Notes: generated by a model from the sequence alone, not told the origin. A stretch of DNA of 35,908 nt from Acidisphaera sp. L21 (GCF_009765685.1 NZ_LMUY01000033.1:1-35908), one strand, 5' to 3'; counted from the stretch's first letter, positions 23,685 to 34,527 are shown. Numbers and translations are program-made.

Positions 23685-24581
23685 ATGGCCAATGAGAAGA
23701 TGAACGCGCAGATGTCGGGCAAGAGCGGCTTCATCGCCGCCCTTGACCAGAGCGGCGGTTCGACCCCAGGCGCGCTACGCCAGTATGGCATTCCGGAAAC
23801 GGCCTACAGCGGCGACGCCGAAATGTACGCGCTGATGCACGAGATGCGCGTCCGCATCATGACCGCGCCGGCCTTCAGCGGTGACTCGGTCATCGCTGCC
23901 ATCCTGTTCGAGCGGACGATGGATGGCGAGGCCAAGGGCAAGCCGGTGCCGAGCTATCTTTGGGAGGAGCGCGGCGTCGTTCCCTTTCTGAAGGTCGATA
24001 AGGGGCTGGAGGCCGAGGCGGACGGCGTGAGCCTGATGAAGCCGATCCCTGGCCTGGACGAGTTGCTGGCCCGCGCGGTGAAGCTTGGCGTCTACGGCAC
24101 CAAGATGCGCTCCACCATCAACCTTGCGTCGAAGACCGGCATTGCCGCCATCGTGGCGCAGCAATTCAGGATTGGCGCGCAGATCTACGGTCACGGGTTG
24201 ATGCCGATCATCGAGCCGGAGGTTTCGATCAAAAGCCCGGACAAGAAGGGCGCCGAAGCCATCCTGAACGAGGAACTGCTGAAGGCGGTGGACGCTTTGC
24301 CGGCCGGCCAGCAGGTGATGCTGAAGCTGACCATTCCCGACATGCACGATCTGTATGCCGACCTGATCAAGCACAAGAATGTCGAGCGCGTCGTGGCGCT
24401 GTCCGGCGGCTACAGCCGCGCCGATGCCTGCAAGAAGCTCATGGCCAACCACGGCATGATCGCCAGCTTCTCCCGTGCGCTGACCGAGGGGCTGACCAAG
24501 CAGATGAGCGACGCGGAGTTCGACACTGCCCTGGCGGCGTCGATCAAGGAGATCTACACGGCCTCCACGCAGAAGGCGTAG
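23685..24581 (+). CDS. Class I fructose-bisphosphate aldolase
   Basis: A 298-residue Schiff-base aldolase that cleaves fructose 1,6-bisphosphate to glyceraldehyde 3-phosphate and dihydroxyacetone phosphate in glycolysis or the Calvin cycle. GFIAALDQSGGSTPGAL near the N-terminus, PSYLWEERGVVPFLKVDKGL, LMPIIEPEVSIKSPDK and MLKLTIPD (Schiff-base Lys about 214) are family hallmarks, as is VVALSGGYSRADA, a phosphate-binding loop. TAAGGG lies 9 bases before ATG 23685; an in-frame ATG at 23676 is adjacent to the same ribosome site and so less favourable, but it cannot be excluded. The gene is followed by a strong hairpin and is convergent with the binding protein gene. It looks like core metabolism placed within an accessory region. 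Confidence 0.92.
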   Translation: MANEKMNAQMSGKSGFIAALDQSGGSTPGALRQYGIPETAYSGDAEMYALMHEMRVRIMTAPAFSGDSVIAAILFERTMDGEAKGKPVPSYLWEERGVVPFLKVDKGLEAEADGVSLMKPIPGLDELLARAVKLGVYGTKMRSTINLASKTGIAAIVAQQFRIGAQIYGHGLMPIIEPEVSIKSPDKKGAEAILNEELLKAVDALPAGQQVMLKLTIPDMHDLYADLIKHKNVERVVALSGGYSRADACKKLMANHGMIASFSRALTEGLTKQMSDAEFDTALAASIKEIYTASTQKA

Positions 24582-24591
24582 GAATTGCCGG

Positions 24592-24620
24592 CCACGGTCA
24601 GGGCGCTTTCCTGACCGTGG
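24592..24620. terminator. Bidirectional hairpin terminator between convergent genes
   Basis: CCACGGTCAGG (24592-24602) and CCTGACCGTGG (24610-24620) are a perfect 11-bp stem with a 7-base loop. It lies 11 bases after the aldolase stop and overlaps the last codons and stop (24598-24600) of the converging binding protein gene. There is no long T-run on either strand, so it is a hairpin without the classic tail. Confidence 0.65.
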
Positions 24621-26172
24621 TGGCCAGCGTGTACTGGTCTGCCCGGGGTGTCATCGTCAGGTCCTTGCGAATACCCCACGATGCCTTGACGAAGAACAGC
24701 GGCAGCACGTCCCGCTGATCCATTGCGTAGCGGACTGCGTCCTGGGTGCGCTTCTCCCGCTCCGCCTCGTCGAACGTGCCATCCACTTCCGTCAGCATGC
24801 CGTCCAGCTTGGCGTCGGAGACGAAGCGACGGTTGCTGCCGCCCAACCCGCGCTCCGGATCGGCGGTGCGGATGATGGTGTTCATGCCCTCGCTGCCCAG
24901 GCCGCTGCTGGACCCAAACATAGAGATGGTGGCTGTGAAGTCCGAGGTGCCGTCTGCGCCATACGTGGCCCAGCGGCGGAAGTAGATCGCCGAGGGCATG
25001 GCATCCACCTGGGCGCGGATCCCCACCGCGGTCAGCATCTGGCCCACCGCCTGGCAGGTTCGGGAATCACCGGCGAAGCGATCGTTAGTGCAGGTCAGCC
25101 CCAGGGTGAAGCCCTTGGGATAGCCGGCATCCGCCAGCAACTGCTTGGACAAGGCCGGGTCGTAGGCGGCGGGCTTCAAATCCGGCACGTTGCCGATCAG
25201 CCCTGGTGCGGCGATCTGCCCGGCTGCCGTGGCACCGCCCTGCATGGCGCGGTCCGCTAGGCTGCTGCGGTTCAGCGCATGGTCCATCGCCTCCCGCACC
25301 CGAAGGTCTAGCAGTGGGTTGCTGGGCAGCACCTTGCCGTCCGCATCGGTGGCATTGGCGACGCGTGGGCTGTGGCCGTCGATGTAGAGGTAGTTGGTGA
25401 AGATCGAGTCCGTGGTGATCAACTTCACCTGGGCGGAAGATTTCACCCGGTCATACAGTTCCGCCGGCAGGGTATCGGCCACGTCCACATCGCCCGATAG
25501 TAGGGCGGCCACGCGGGCTCCGTCATTGGGGATGAAGCGGAAGGTCACATGCTCCCACGGCTCTTTCGCGCCCCAGTAATCGTCGTTGCGAACCAGGTCG
25601 ACTTCCTGGCCGGGGATCCAGCGCACCCACTTGTACGGGCCTGTGCCGATAGCAGCGCGGCCGCCATTCCAGTCTGCATTGGTGGCGTTGGCGGCGGCCT
25701 TGGCGGAGACGATGCCGATGGTGGTGAGGTATTCCGGCTGCAGCGGAGTCGGCTCGCTGTTATGGATCAGGAAGGTGCGCTCACCCGTCGGCTCGACCGA
25801 GACGACGTTGCGGACGGAGGCGGCGTAGGTTCGGATGCCGGTCGCAGCCTTCGCCCGCATGAGCGAGAAGGCGACATCTGCCGGGGTGAGGGGGGAGCCG
25901 TCATGGAATTTCACGCCGGCCCGCAGCGTGAACTCCCACGTGGTGGGATTGATGGCACGCCAGGATTCGGCGAGCCCGGGATGCGGGCGCAGATGCTCGT
26001 CCTGGAACAGCAGCGGCTCGTAGACGTGGATCTGCACGTTGCGGTTGGGCGTGTAGCTCTGGTGTGGGTCGGCATTGTCCACCACACCCTTCATGGCGAC
26101 GCGCAGATCGTCCGCCCAGGCCGGGGTGGCAGCCAGCAAAGCCAGCAAGGCGGCGCCTAGGGGTAGTTTCAT
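24598..26172 (-). CDS. Family-5 ABC solute-binding protein (peptide/nickel/opine type) 1
   Basis: A 524-residue periplasmic solute-binding protein. The signal peptide ends AWA at residue 20. The mature protein shows YEPLLFQDEHLRPHPGLAES, WEFTLRAGVKFHDGSPLTPADVAFSL in segments, AIGTGPYKWVRWIPGQEVDL and LLSGDVDVADTLPA, all typical of SBP_bac_5. Its start overlaps the monooxygenase LLM-B stop by one base (TGATG), so the two are one operon and the protein probably delivers the monooxygenase substrate. It would feed the permease at 28991-32863, which is transcribed divergently. The solute may be a peptide, an opine or another small organic compound; the family does not decide it. Confidence 0.92.
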   Translation of the reverse strand: MKLPLGAALLALLAATPAWADDLRVAMKGVVDNADPHQSYTPNRNVQIHVYEPLLFQDEHLRPHPGLAESWRAINPTTWEFTLRAGVKFHDGSPLTPADVAFSLMRAKAATGIRTYAASVRNVVSVEPTGERTFLIHNSEPTPLQPEYLTTIGIVSAKAAANATNADWNGGRAAIGTGPYKWVRWIPGQEVDLVRNDDYWGAKEPWEHVTFRFIPNDGARVAALLSGDVDVADTLPAELYDRVKSSAQVKLITTDSIFTNYLYIDGHSPRVANATDADGKVLPSNPLLDLRVREAMDHALNRSSLADRAMQGGATAAGQIAAPGLIGNVPDLKPAAYDPALSKQLLADAGYPKGFTLGLTCTNDRFAGDSRTCQAVGQMLTAVGIRAQVDAMPSAIYFRRWATYGADGTSDFTATISMFGSSSGLGSEGMNTIIRTADPERGLGGSNRRFVSDAKLDGMLTEVDGTFDEAEREKRTQDAVRYAMDQRDVLPLFFVKASWGIRKDLTMTPRADQYTLATTVRKAP

Positions 26173-27542
26173 CAGGCGGGGACCTCGGTGGGTATGGGGG
26201 CGGCTTGGGGTACGGGGCGGCGGCGCGCGGGGCCGGCGCCGAGATTGGCACGCAGCGTCGTGCCCTCGTATTCGGTGCGGAACAGGCCGCGCCGCTGCAA
26301 TTCGGGGACGACCATGTCGACGACGTCCTCCAACCCGCCGGGTAGCCAGGGCGGCAGGAAGTTGAAGCCGTCGGCGACACCGGCGTGGAACCAGGATTCC
26401 ATGGCGTCGACGATGTCCGCTGGCGTGCCGATGACCAGCCGGTGCCCGTTGCCACCGGCGACGGCGAGGTAGAGTTCGCGAATGGTATAGCCGTGACGCT
26501 CGGCCATGTCGGTGAAGATCTTGGCCCGGCTGTGCATGCGGGTGGAGGTGGACGATGGAACTGGGCCGTCCAATGGATAGGCGGACAGATCGCCTAGGTA
26601 GTTGGCTAGCGAATTCAGCCCGACCACGGGGGCGATCAGGTCCTGCAGCACATCGTATTTATCCTGCGCTTCCTGCCGGGTGTGGCCCGGTACCGCCATC
26701 AGGCCGGGCATGATCTTCAGTTCGTCCGGTTCGCGGCCGTAGTGTCCCATCCGGTTCTTGACCGAATCATAATAGGCACGCGCATCCTCGATCGTTTGCG
26801 ATGCGGCATACACCACGTCCGCGGTCGCGGCGGCCAATTCACGGCCCTGGTCGGAGGCGCCGGCTTGCACGATGACGGGGGCGCCCTGCGGCGTGCGCGC
26901 AACGTTCAACGGGCCGCGCACCTGAAAATGGACGCCGCGATGGTCCAATACGTGCAGGCCTTCCGGGCGGTAGTTAATGCCGCTGGCCCGGTCGCGCACG
27001 AACGCGTCGTCATCCCAGCTTTCCCACAGGCCCTGCACGACATCCACGAACTCCGCCGCGCGGCCGTAGCGCTCCCCGTAGCCAGGGGCACCGTCGCGGT
27101 TGAAATTCTGGCCCTCCATGTCGGTGGCGGATGTCACCACGTTCCACCCGGCGCGCCCGCCGCTGATATGGTCCAGCGAGGCGAATTTGCGGGCGATGTG
27201 ATACGGCTCGTTATACGTGGTGGACGCGGTGGCGACGAGCCCGACGCGGCTGGTGACCATCGCCAGGGCCGACAGCAACGTCAGCGGCTCGAACTGCACG
27301 TTCTTGGACAGGCGGTGCAGCGCGCCCTTCGGCTCGTCATAGCTGCGGATGCCGACCCCATCGGCCAGGAACGCCATGTCGAACAAACCGCGCTCGGCCG
27401 CCTGGGTGACCCGGATGTAGTGGGACAACGCCATGTTGCCGCCGGGTGGGGCGTCCGGGTGGCGCCAGGCGGCGACGTGGTAGCCCATGCCGATCATGGA
27501 GACGCCGAGCCGCATGCGGCGTGGTTGGGTTGCTGAAGCCAT
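26172..27542 (-). CDS. LLM-class flavin-dependent monooxygenase, NtaA family (LLM-B)
   Basis: A 456-residue FMNH2-dependent monooxygenase very similar to LLM-A at 3240-4571. Shared stretches include GYHxAAWRHPDA, RGLFDMAFLADGVGIRSYDE, NVQFEPLTLLSALAMVT, NEPYHIARKFASLDHIS and GPLNVARTPQG, and the tail has ADGFNFLPPWLPGGLEDVVD. ATG 27542 with GAGG 6 bases upstream is chosen; the in-frame reading to 28007 runs through the opposite-strand LLM-C gene and is a shadow. A proline/arginine-rich extension closes the protein. It is divergent from LLM-C (108 bp) and its stop overlaps the binding protein start. Family members oxidise organosulfur compounds or N-substituted amino acids; no substrate is assigned here. 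Confidence 0.92.
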   Translation of the reverse strand: MASATQPRRMRLGVSMIGMGYHVAAWRHPDAPPGGNMALSHYIRVTQAAERGLFDMAFLADGVGIRSYDEPKGALHRLSKNVQFEPLTLLSALAMVTSRVGLVATASTTYNEPYHIARKFASLDHISGGRAGWNVVTSATDMEGQNFNRDGAPGYGERYGRAAEFVDVVQGLWESWDDDAFVRDRASGINYRPEGLHVLDHRGVHFQVRGPLNVARTPQGAPVIVQAGASDQGRELAAATADVVYAASQTIEDARAYYDSVKNRMGHYGREPDELKIMPGLMAVPGHTRQEAQDKYDVLQDLIAPVVGLNSLANYLGDLSAYPLDGPVPSSTSTRMHSRAKIFTDMAERHGYTIRELYLAVAGGNGHRLVIGTPADIVDAMESWFHAGVADGFNFLPPWLPGGLEDVVDMVVPELQRRGLFRTEYEGTTLRANLGAGPARRRPVPQAAPIPTEVPA

Positions 27543-27569
27543 AGGCACCTCGCTCTGCCATGCTGCATC

Positions 27570-27614
27570 GCAAGAATTGTGCCGATCAGTGAGGCTAAAG
27601 GGCATGGTTCTTGC
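27570..27614. promoter_or_regulatory. Inverted repeat in the LLM-B/LLM-C divergent promoter region
   Basis: GCAAGAA (27570-27576) and TTCTTGC (27608-27614) are perfect inverted arms 31 bases apart, about the spacing of two face-aligned binding sites. They lie in the 108-bp region that must hold the promoters of both operons, and no regulator gene is adjacent. Function is inferred. Confidence 0.35.
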
Positions 27615-27650
27615 TGGCATGTTCGGACAATCTACACGTCGCGTTGGAAC

Positions 27651-28991
27651 ATGATGGATCCCCGCCCCCGCCCCCGAACCATGAGCCTTGGCGCCTTCGT
27701 GCACGAAACCGGGCAGCACGTGGCGGGGTGGCGGCATCCGGATGCGCATACCGGCGCGGGCACAAATTTCGGGCAAATGGTGGACGCCGCGCGCACCGCG
27801 GAGCGTGGGCTGTTCGATCTGTTCTTCTTGGCCGACACCGCGGCGCTGAGCCTGGCTGGCGATCCGGCGGTGCAGGGCCGGTTCGGCAAGGCCGCGAAGT
27901 TCGAGCCGATTACCGTGCTGTCGGCATTGGCTGCGATGACGACGCATATCGGCTTGGTCGGTACGGTCAGCAGTACGTTCAGCGATCCGTACCTGCTGGC
28001 GCGGCAATTTGCTTCGCTGGACCAGATCAGCGGCGGCCGTGCGGGCTGGAATTTAGTGACATCCAACAACGAGGCGGAGGCGCTGAACCATTCGCGTGAG
28101 GCGCATCCGGCGCATGCCGACCGCTACGAGCGCGCAATCGAGTTCGCGGCCGTGGTGCAAGGATTGTGGGAGAGCTGGGACGAGGATGCGTTCATCCGCG
28201 ACAAAGACAGCGGCATGTTCTTCGATCCGACGAAGGTGCACGCGTTGAACCACCAGGGCCGCCACTTCCAGGTGCGTGGGCCGCTGAACGTGGCGCGTTC
28301 GCCGCAGGGCCGGCCCGTGCTAGTACAGGCGGGCGCGTCCGACACCGGCCGCGGCGTTGCGGCGCAATTGGCAGAGATCGTGTTCACTGCGCAAACCACG
28401 TTCGAGCAGGGGCAAGAATTCTACGGCGACGTCATGCGCCGGGTGACCGAATACGGGCGCGCCCCGGCGGATGTGCGAGTGTTGCCGGGCATCTACCCCG
28501 TGGTGGGCCGCACGAAGGCGGAGGCAGAGGAGAAATTCGCCTATCTGCAATCGCTGATCGACCCGGCGGTCGGCCTGTCGGTGCTGGGGCATACGATAGG
28601 GGTGCCCAATCTGGCGCAGTATCCGCTGGATGGCCCGGTGCCGGACATGGCGATCACCAACGGCCCGCGCAGCCGCCAGGCGCTGTTGCTGGAGGCCGCG
28701 CGGCGCGACAACCTGACGCTGCGGCAATTATGCGAGTTGAACGCCGGGCCACGTGGGCATCTGTTGATTTGCGGCACGGCGGTGCAGATTGCGGATGAGA
28801 TGGAACAGTGGTTTCGTGGCGGCGCCGCAGACGGGTTCAACGTCATGCCGGCCTGGCTGCCGGGTTCACTGACGGAGTTCGTCGACGAGGTGGTGCCGGA
28901 ATTGCAGAACCGCGGTTTATATCGCACTGCCTATGAGGGGACGACATTGCGCGATCATCTTGGCCTGCCGGCGCAGAAGGCGCGCGGCTAA
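27651..28991 (+). CDS. LLM-class flavin-dependent monooxygenase, NtaA family (LLM-C)
   Basis: A 446-residue NtaA-type monooxygenase, distinct from LLM-A and LLM-B. GAFVHETGQHVAGWRHPDAH, ARTAERGLFDLFFLADTAAL, FEPITVLSALAAMTTHIGLV, QISGGRAGWNLVTSNNEAEA and GPLNVARSPQGRPVLVQAGAS place it in the same family with a different active-site lining (TVSSTFSDPYLLARQ rather than TASTTYNEPYHIARK). ATG 27651 (GGAA upstream) is chosen; ATG 27681 after a CCCCCG triplicate is an alternative. It is the first gene of a five-gene operon: its stop overlaps the permease start (TAATG). Oxidation of the imported compound is its likely role. Its flavin reductase partner is not in the window. Confidence 0.9.
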   Translation: MMDPRPRPRTMSLGAFVHETGQHVAGWRHPDAHTGAGTNFGQMVDAARTAERGLFDLFFLADTAALSLAGDPAVQGRFGKAAKFEPITVLSALAAMTTHIGLVGTVSSTFSDPYLLARQFASLDQISGGRAGWNLVTSNNEAEALNHSREAHPAHADRYERAIEFAAVVQGLWESWDEDAFIRDKDSGMFFDPTKVHALNHQGRHFQVRGPLNVARSPQGRPVLVQAGASDTGRGVAAQLAEIVFTAQTTFEQGQEFYGDVMRRVTEYGRAPADVRVLPGIYPVVGRTKAEAEEKFAYLQSLIDPAVGLSVLGHTIGVPNLAQYPLDGPVPDMAITNGPRSRQALLLEAARRDNLTLRQLCELNAGPRGHLLICGTAVQIADEMEQWFRGGAADGFNVMPAWLPGSLTEFVDEVVPELQNRGLYRTAYEGTTLRDHLGLPAQKARG

Positions 28992-29965
28992 TGTCCACCT
29001 GGCTGCTGCGTCGCTTGGTGCAGGCGCTATTCGTCGTATTGGCGATGACGGTCATCGTGTTCGTTGGCGTCAACGTCATCGGCAACCCCATCGATATCTT
29101 GATCTCACCGGACGCGAATGCGGCGGAACGGGCGCAGGCGATTGCCTCGCTGGGGTTGGACAAGCCACTGTGGCAGCAATATCTCAGCTTCCTAAGCGGT
29201 GTGCTGCATGGCGATCTCGGCCGTAGCTTCGTGTATAACGAACCGGCGATGCGGGTAATCCTGGAACGCCTGCCGGCGACGATGGAATTGGCGGTTGCGG
29301 CGGTGCTGATCTCGATATTGATCGGCATTCCGGCAGGACTTTATGCCGGGCTGCGGCCAAATTCCTGGGGTGCACGCAGTTTGATGGCGGGCAGCATCCT
29401 CGGCTTCAGCCTGCCGTCGTTTTGGATCGGGCTGATGATGATCATGGTGTTTTCGGTGCAGCTCGGTTGGTTGCCCAGCACCGGGCGCGGCGCCACCCGG
29501 GCGTTGTTCGGCGTGCAATGGTCGTTTCTGACGCGGGATGGACTGGTGCATATGATCCTACCGTCGATCAACCTAGCCTTGTTCAACCTCAGCCTGATCA
29601 TCCGGTTGACCCGCGCCGGCGTGCGGGAGGCATTGCCCAGCGAATACGTGCGGTTCGCGCGGGCGAAGGGACTGAGCCCGATGCGGGTGGTGGGCGTGCA
29701 CGTGATGAAGAATATCCTGATCCCGGTGGTGACGGTGCTGGGGCTGGAATTCGCCACCACGATCGCGTTCTCCGTCGTGACGGAGAGTATTTTCGCCTGG
29801 CCCGGCATGGGCAAACTGATCATCGACAGCATCAGCGTGCTCGATCGCCCCGTGATCGTGGCCTACCTGATGCTGATCGTGATGCTGTTCGTGACGGTGA
29901 ATTTGGTGGTGGATCTGCTGTACGTCGTGCTGGACCCGCGCGTGCGGTTGGAGCAACAGGGATGA
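28991..29965 (+). CDS. ABC transporter permease, DppB/OppB type
   Basis: A 324-residue inner-membrane permease. It begins with a membrane helix (LVQALFVVLAMTVIVFVGVN), followed by the large periplasmic segment usual for DppB and four to five further helices. The ATPase-docking EAA loop is ALPSEYVRFARAKGLSPMRVV, followed by HVMKNILIPVVTVLG. WPGMGKLIIDSI near the C-terminus is typical. Its start overlaps the LLM-C stop by one base and its end overlaps the next permease gene by ATGA. It forms a heterodimer with the DppC-type protein. The substrate is not predictable from the permease. Confidence 0.93.
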   Translation: MSTWLLRRLVQALFVVLAMTVIVFVGVNVIGNPIDILISPDANAAERAQAIASLGLDKPLWQQYLSFLSGVLHGDLGRSFVYNEPAMRVILERLPATMELAVAAVLISILIGIPAGLYAGLRPNSWGARSLMAGSILGFSLPSFWIGLMMIMVFSVQLGWLPSTGRGATRALFGVQWSFLTRDGLVHMILPSINLALFNLSLIIRLTRAGVREALPSEYVRFARAKGLSPMRVVGVHVMKNILIPVVTVLGLEFATTIAFSVVTESIFAWPGMGKLIIDSISVLDRPVIVAYLMLIVMLFVTVNLVVDLLYVVLDPRVRLEQQG

Positions 29966-30861
29966 GCACCAGCACGACGATCGTCGCGGAGGAAAGCCCG
30001 TTCCGACGCCTCGTCGGCGATTTCGTGCAGTCGAAAATGGCGACCGCCGGGTTCGTGGTGATGTGCTTGATCCTGCTATGTGCCGTGGTGGCGCCCTGGA
30101 TCTCGCCACAGAACCCGTATGATCTGGTGCAGATCGACATCATGGACAGCAGCATGCCGCCGGGTTCGGTGTCGGCGGAGGGACTGAAATTCCTGCTGGG
30201 GACCGACGACCAGGGGCGGGATATCCTGTCCGGCATCATCTACGGGTTGCGCATATCGCTGATTGTGGGCGCCGGTTCGGCGCTGATTGCTGGCGTTATA
30301 GGGTCGTCTCTCGGCTTAATCGCAGCCTATGTCGGCGGTTGGGTCGAGAGCGCGATCATGCGCCTGGTGGATTTGCAGCTCAGCTTTCCCAGCATGCTGG
30401 TGGCGCTGATGATTCTGGCGATTTTGGGCAAGGGCGTGGGTAATGTGATGCTGGCGCTGGTGCTGGTGGAATGGGCGTATTACGCGCGCACCGCTCGCGG
30501 GTCGGCCCTGGCGGAGCGACGGCGCGAGTATATCGAGGCGGCGGAGTGCCTGGCGCTCTCTCGCGCCCGCGTCGTGTTCCACCATCTGCTGCCGAACTGT
30601 ATGCCGCCGCTGATCGTGGTGGGCACATTCCAGATGGCCCGCGCCATCGCGCTGGAGGCGACGCTGAGCTTCCTGGGCTTGGGTGTGCCGGTGACGGAGC
30701 CGTCGCTGGGGCTGCTGATCGCCAACGGCTACCAATACATGTTGTCGGGTAAATACTGGATCAGCTTCTTCCCCGGTCTGGCGCTGCTCCTGACGATCGT
30801 GGCGATCAATCTGGTAGGCGACCAGTTGCGCGACGTGCTGAACCCGAGGCTGCGGCGATGA
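29962..30861 (+). CDS. ABC transporter permease, DppC/OppC type
   Basis: A 299-residue inner-membrane permease. The N-terminal cytoplasmic tail and helix ([20 protein letters not shown]) precede the segment [21 protein letters not shown], a clear DppC motif. The EAA loop is [20 protein letters not shown], followed by [33 protein letters not shown] is the usual C-terminal signature. A longer in-frame reading from 29422 shadows the DppB gene; ATG 29962, overlapping the previous stop as ATGA, is right. It is followed by the first ATPase gene with another ATGA overlap. Confidence 0.94.
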   Translation: MSTSTTIVAEESPFRRLVGDFVQSKMATAGFVVMCLILLCAVVAPWISPQNPYDLVQIDIMDSSMPPGSVSAEGLKFLLGTDDQGRDILSGIIYGLRISLIVGAGSALIAGVIGSSLGLIAAYVGGWVESAIMRLVDLQLSFPSMLVALMILAILGKGVGNVMLALVLVEWAYYARTARGSALAERRREYIEAAECLALSRARVVFHHLLPNCMPPLIVVGTFQMARAIALEATLSFLGLGVPVTEPSLGLLIANGYQYMLSGKYWISFFPGLALLLTIVAINLVGDQLRDVLNPRLRR

Positions 30862-31831
30862 GCGTCCCGGCGCTGGAGGTAAGGGGGCTTTCGACACATT
30901 TCAGCTCGCGTGCCGGGGTGGTGCGGGCGGTGGATGACGTGTCGTTCACCGTGCAGCGTGGCGAGGTGATGGGGCTGGTGGGGGAAAGCGGATCGGGCAA
31001 ATCCGTCACCGGTTTCTCGCTGCTGGGGTTGGTGGATGAGCCGGGCCGGGTGGTGGCGGGGCAGATCCTGCTCGAAGGGCGGGACATCGCCAAGCTGTCC
31101 GATGGGGAGATGCGGCGGCTGCGCGGGCGCCATATCGCCATGGTGTTCCAGGACCCGATGATGACGCTGAATCCGGTGCTGCGCGTCGACACCCAGATGA
31201 TCGAGGCAGTCCAGGCGCACGAGCCGGTGTCGCGGGCAGTGGCGCGGGCGCGGGCGCGGGACGCACTGGGCTTGGTGGGGATTTCCAGCCCGGAGGAGCG
31301 GTTGAGCGCGTATCCGCACCAGTTCAGCGGCGGCATGCGGCAGCGCGTCGCCATAGCCATCGCGCTGTTGCATCGGCCGGCCCTGATCGTCGCGGATGAG
31401 CCGACGACGGCGCTGGACGTGACGATCCAGGCGCAGATTTTATCGGAAATGCAGGATCTATGCACGCGATTCGGCACGGCGCTGGTGTGGATCACGCATG
31501 ATCTGTCGGTGATTGCCGGGCTCGCCGACCATATCGCGGTGATGTACGCCGGGCGGATTGTCGAGAAGGGGACGGTGGACCAAGTGCTGGACAATCCGCT
31601 GCACCCGTACACGCAAGGGCTGATCGGCTCGGTCCCCAGCCGTACCCCGCGCGGTGAGCGGCTGCGCGGCATCCCCGGCATGACGCCGAATGTACTGAAT
31701 TTGCCAGTGGGCTGCGCATTCCGCACGCGTTGCGGCCGGGCAGATGCGCAGTGTGAGGAAGATCCACCGGAATTTGCCGCCGAGCCGGGGCATGCGCATC
31801 GCTGTTTCCACCCGGTGGCGGAGTTGGTGGC

Positions 31832-31835
<4 letters not shown>
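30858..31835 (+). CDS. ABC transporter ATP-binding protein, DppD/OppD type
   Basis: A 325-residue ATPase that powers the DppB/DppC-type permease pair. The Walker A motif [11 protein letters not shown], the signature [16 protein letters not shown], Walker [17 protein letters not shown] and the switch His in [11 protein letters not shown] are all intact. The C-terminal oligopeptide-transporter tail contains [13 protein letters not shown] and [16 protein letters not shown] (GGGCGC)-like triplet repeat at 31241-31260 encodes an ARARAR stretch. It overlaps its neighbours on both sides by ATGA. Confidence 0.95.
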
Positions 31836-32840
<1,005 letters not shown>

Positions 32841-32863
<23 letters not shown>

Positions 32864-34400
32864 CGGAGGTCGCCATGGTCAGGTCGTCGGAGCGGGCTTC
32901 GAACTTCAAGCCGGCGCGGGTGGCCCAGGCGTTCTTGTAGTGGAACAGGGGGATATCGCCCAATTCATCCACTGCGATGGTCATGGCCTGGCGCAATAGG
33001 GCATTGCGCTGGTCGGCATCGATGGTGGCGAGCGCCTGGTCGGTGAGCGCGTCGAGCTTGGCATTGCCGTATCCGTTGACGTTGGAGACGCCGCGGTCGG
33101 TGCCGTTCTGCGTGCCCAACACGTTCACGAGGGCGTAACCGGCCTCGGCGGTGCCGTTGCTCCAGCTCCATTCGCCCATGGCGAAACCGTGCTTCACGCC
33201 GCGGGGGCCGTAGAGGGCGCCGGGCATCATGTCCAACTGTGTTTGCACGCCGATTCGCGTCCACATGCCGGCAACCGCCTGGGCGACGGCGGGGCCGTTG
33301 ATGTAGCGGTCGGTGGGGGCATGGAACACCAGGTGGAAGCCGTCGGGGTAGCCGGCCTCGGCCAATAAGTGGCGGGCGGCGGCTGGATCGTAGGCTGGCA
33401 CAGCGTGGTCCGGTAGGGAGCCTGGAAGCCCCGTAGGCAGCCACTGGCCGGTCGCGGTAGCGGCATCCACCATGACGCGGGTGACGAGCGCCTTACGGTC
33501 GATCGCCAGTGACAGCGCCTGGCGCACGCGCAGGTCGCGCAAGGGGTTCGTGGGCAACGGCTTGCCGTCATTGCCCGTGATGTCGGGGTCGGAGCCCTCG
33601 CGGGTGAAATCGGGGGCAAGATACATCACACGCAGGCCGGGCGCTTCCCAGACGGAGACGCGCCTATCGCTGCGCAGGCCTGGCAGGTCGGAGGCGGGAA
33701 TGGCGTCGATCGCGTCTACGTCGCCGGCGAGCAAGGCTGCGCTGCGTGCCGCCGGGTTCGCGATGAGGCGCAGGGTGACGTGTGCCCAGGTGGCGTGTGG
33801 CCCCCAATACGATTCGTTGCGCACCAACACGACGCGGTCGCCACGCACGAATTGCTCCAGCTTGTACGGCCCCGTGCCGATGGCGGCGCGGTTGGAATCG
33901 TAGGCGTCCGTCGCTGCGTTCTCGCCGGCGTGGCGGGAGATGATGGACACGATGGCGAGGTCTCCCGGCAGGTTCGGCGCGGGGCGGGCAGTGTGCAGGC
34001 GGATGGTCAGTGGGTCGATCGCCTCCATCTTGGTGACCGCGCGCAGCATGCCGGCGAAGTTGCTGGGGCTGTTGGGCACGTTGGGCGCGCGGGTGAAGCT
34101 GAATGCAACATCGTCGGCGGTGAACGGGGTGCCGTCCTGCCACATCACCCCGGGGCGCAGGTGGAAATCCCATGCGGTGTCGCCGACGGGCGTCCAATTG
34201 AGCGCCAGGTCAGGTTGCAATGTGCCATCCGGTCCGCGCTGTGTGAGGCGACCGAAGATATGGTTCGCAAGGCTGTTATTGGCGGCCAGGTTGTAGAATT
34301 GCGGATCAGCCGACGTGGCCAACGCGGCGACACCGATGCGCAAATTCTGCGCCGACACCGGCCCGGCGAGAAGGAGGAAGGCAAGAACGAGGCGGCGCAT
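32841..34400 (-). CDS. Family-5 ABC solute-binding protein 2
   Basis: A 519-residue periplasmic binding protein of the SBP_bac_5 family. A signal peptide (RRLVLAFLLLAGPVSA) ends at about residue 17. DFHLRPGVMWQDGTPFTADD, AIGTGPYKLEQFVRGDRVVL, LLAGDVDAIDAIPA, NPLRDLRVRQALSLAIDRKA and LLAEAGYPDGFHL are family markers. AGGAG 8 bases before ATG 34400 fixes the start; the reading to 34925 runs opposite the next gene and is a shadow. It is convergent with the DppF-type gene and divergent from a third binding protein (127-bp gap). It is a different sequence from the binding protein at 24598 and probably delivers a different or overlapping solute to the same permease. Confidence 0.92.
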
Positions 34401-34527
34401 CGGTGACACTCCTGGCGACGCATCCGGAATGACGAATTGGCAAGGATAACTCAACAGTGTTTGTTCGGACTTCCCTGCGGGGCGGAACGGCTGCAAGGTG
34501 CGCGCGCCTGCAGGAGACAGCGTCCGA

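Noticed and set aside
27660-27677. Tandem CCCCCG hexamers near the LLM-C start
   Set aside because: They encode Pro-Arg repeats between two candidate starts; six-base units cannot shift the frame, so this is probably only a low-complexity N-terminus.
26172-28007. A 611-codon extended form of LLM-B
   Set aside because: The 155-codon extension is antisense to LLM-C and lacks family similarity; ATG 27542 with GAGG is the proper start.
31241-31260. Tandem GGGCGC hexamers in the first ATPase gene
   Set aside because: Three units encoding Ala-Arg; length changes would keep the frame, so phase variation is unlikely.
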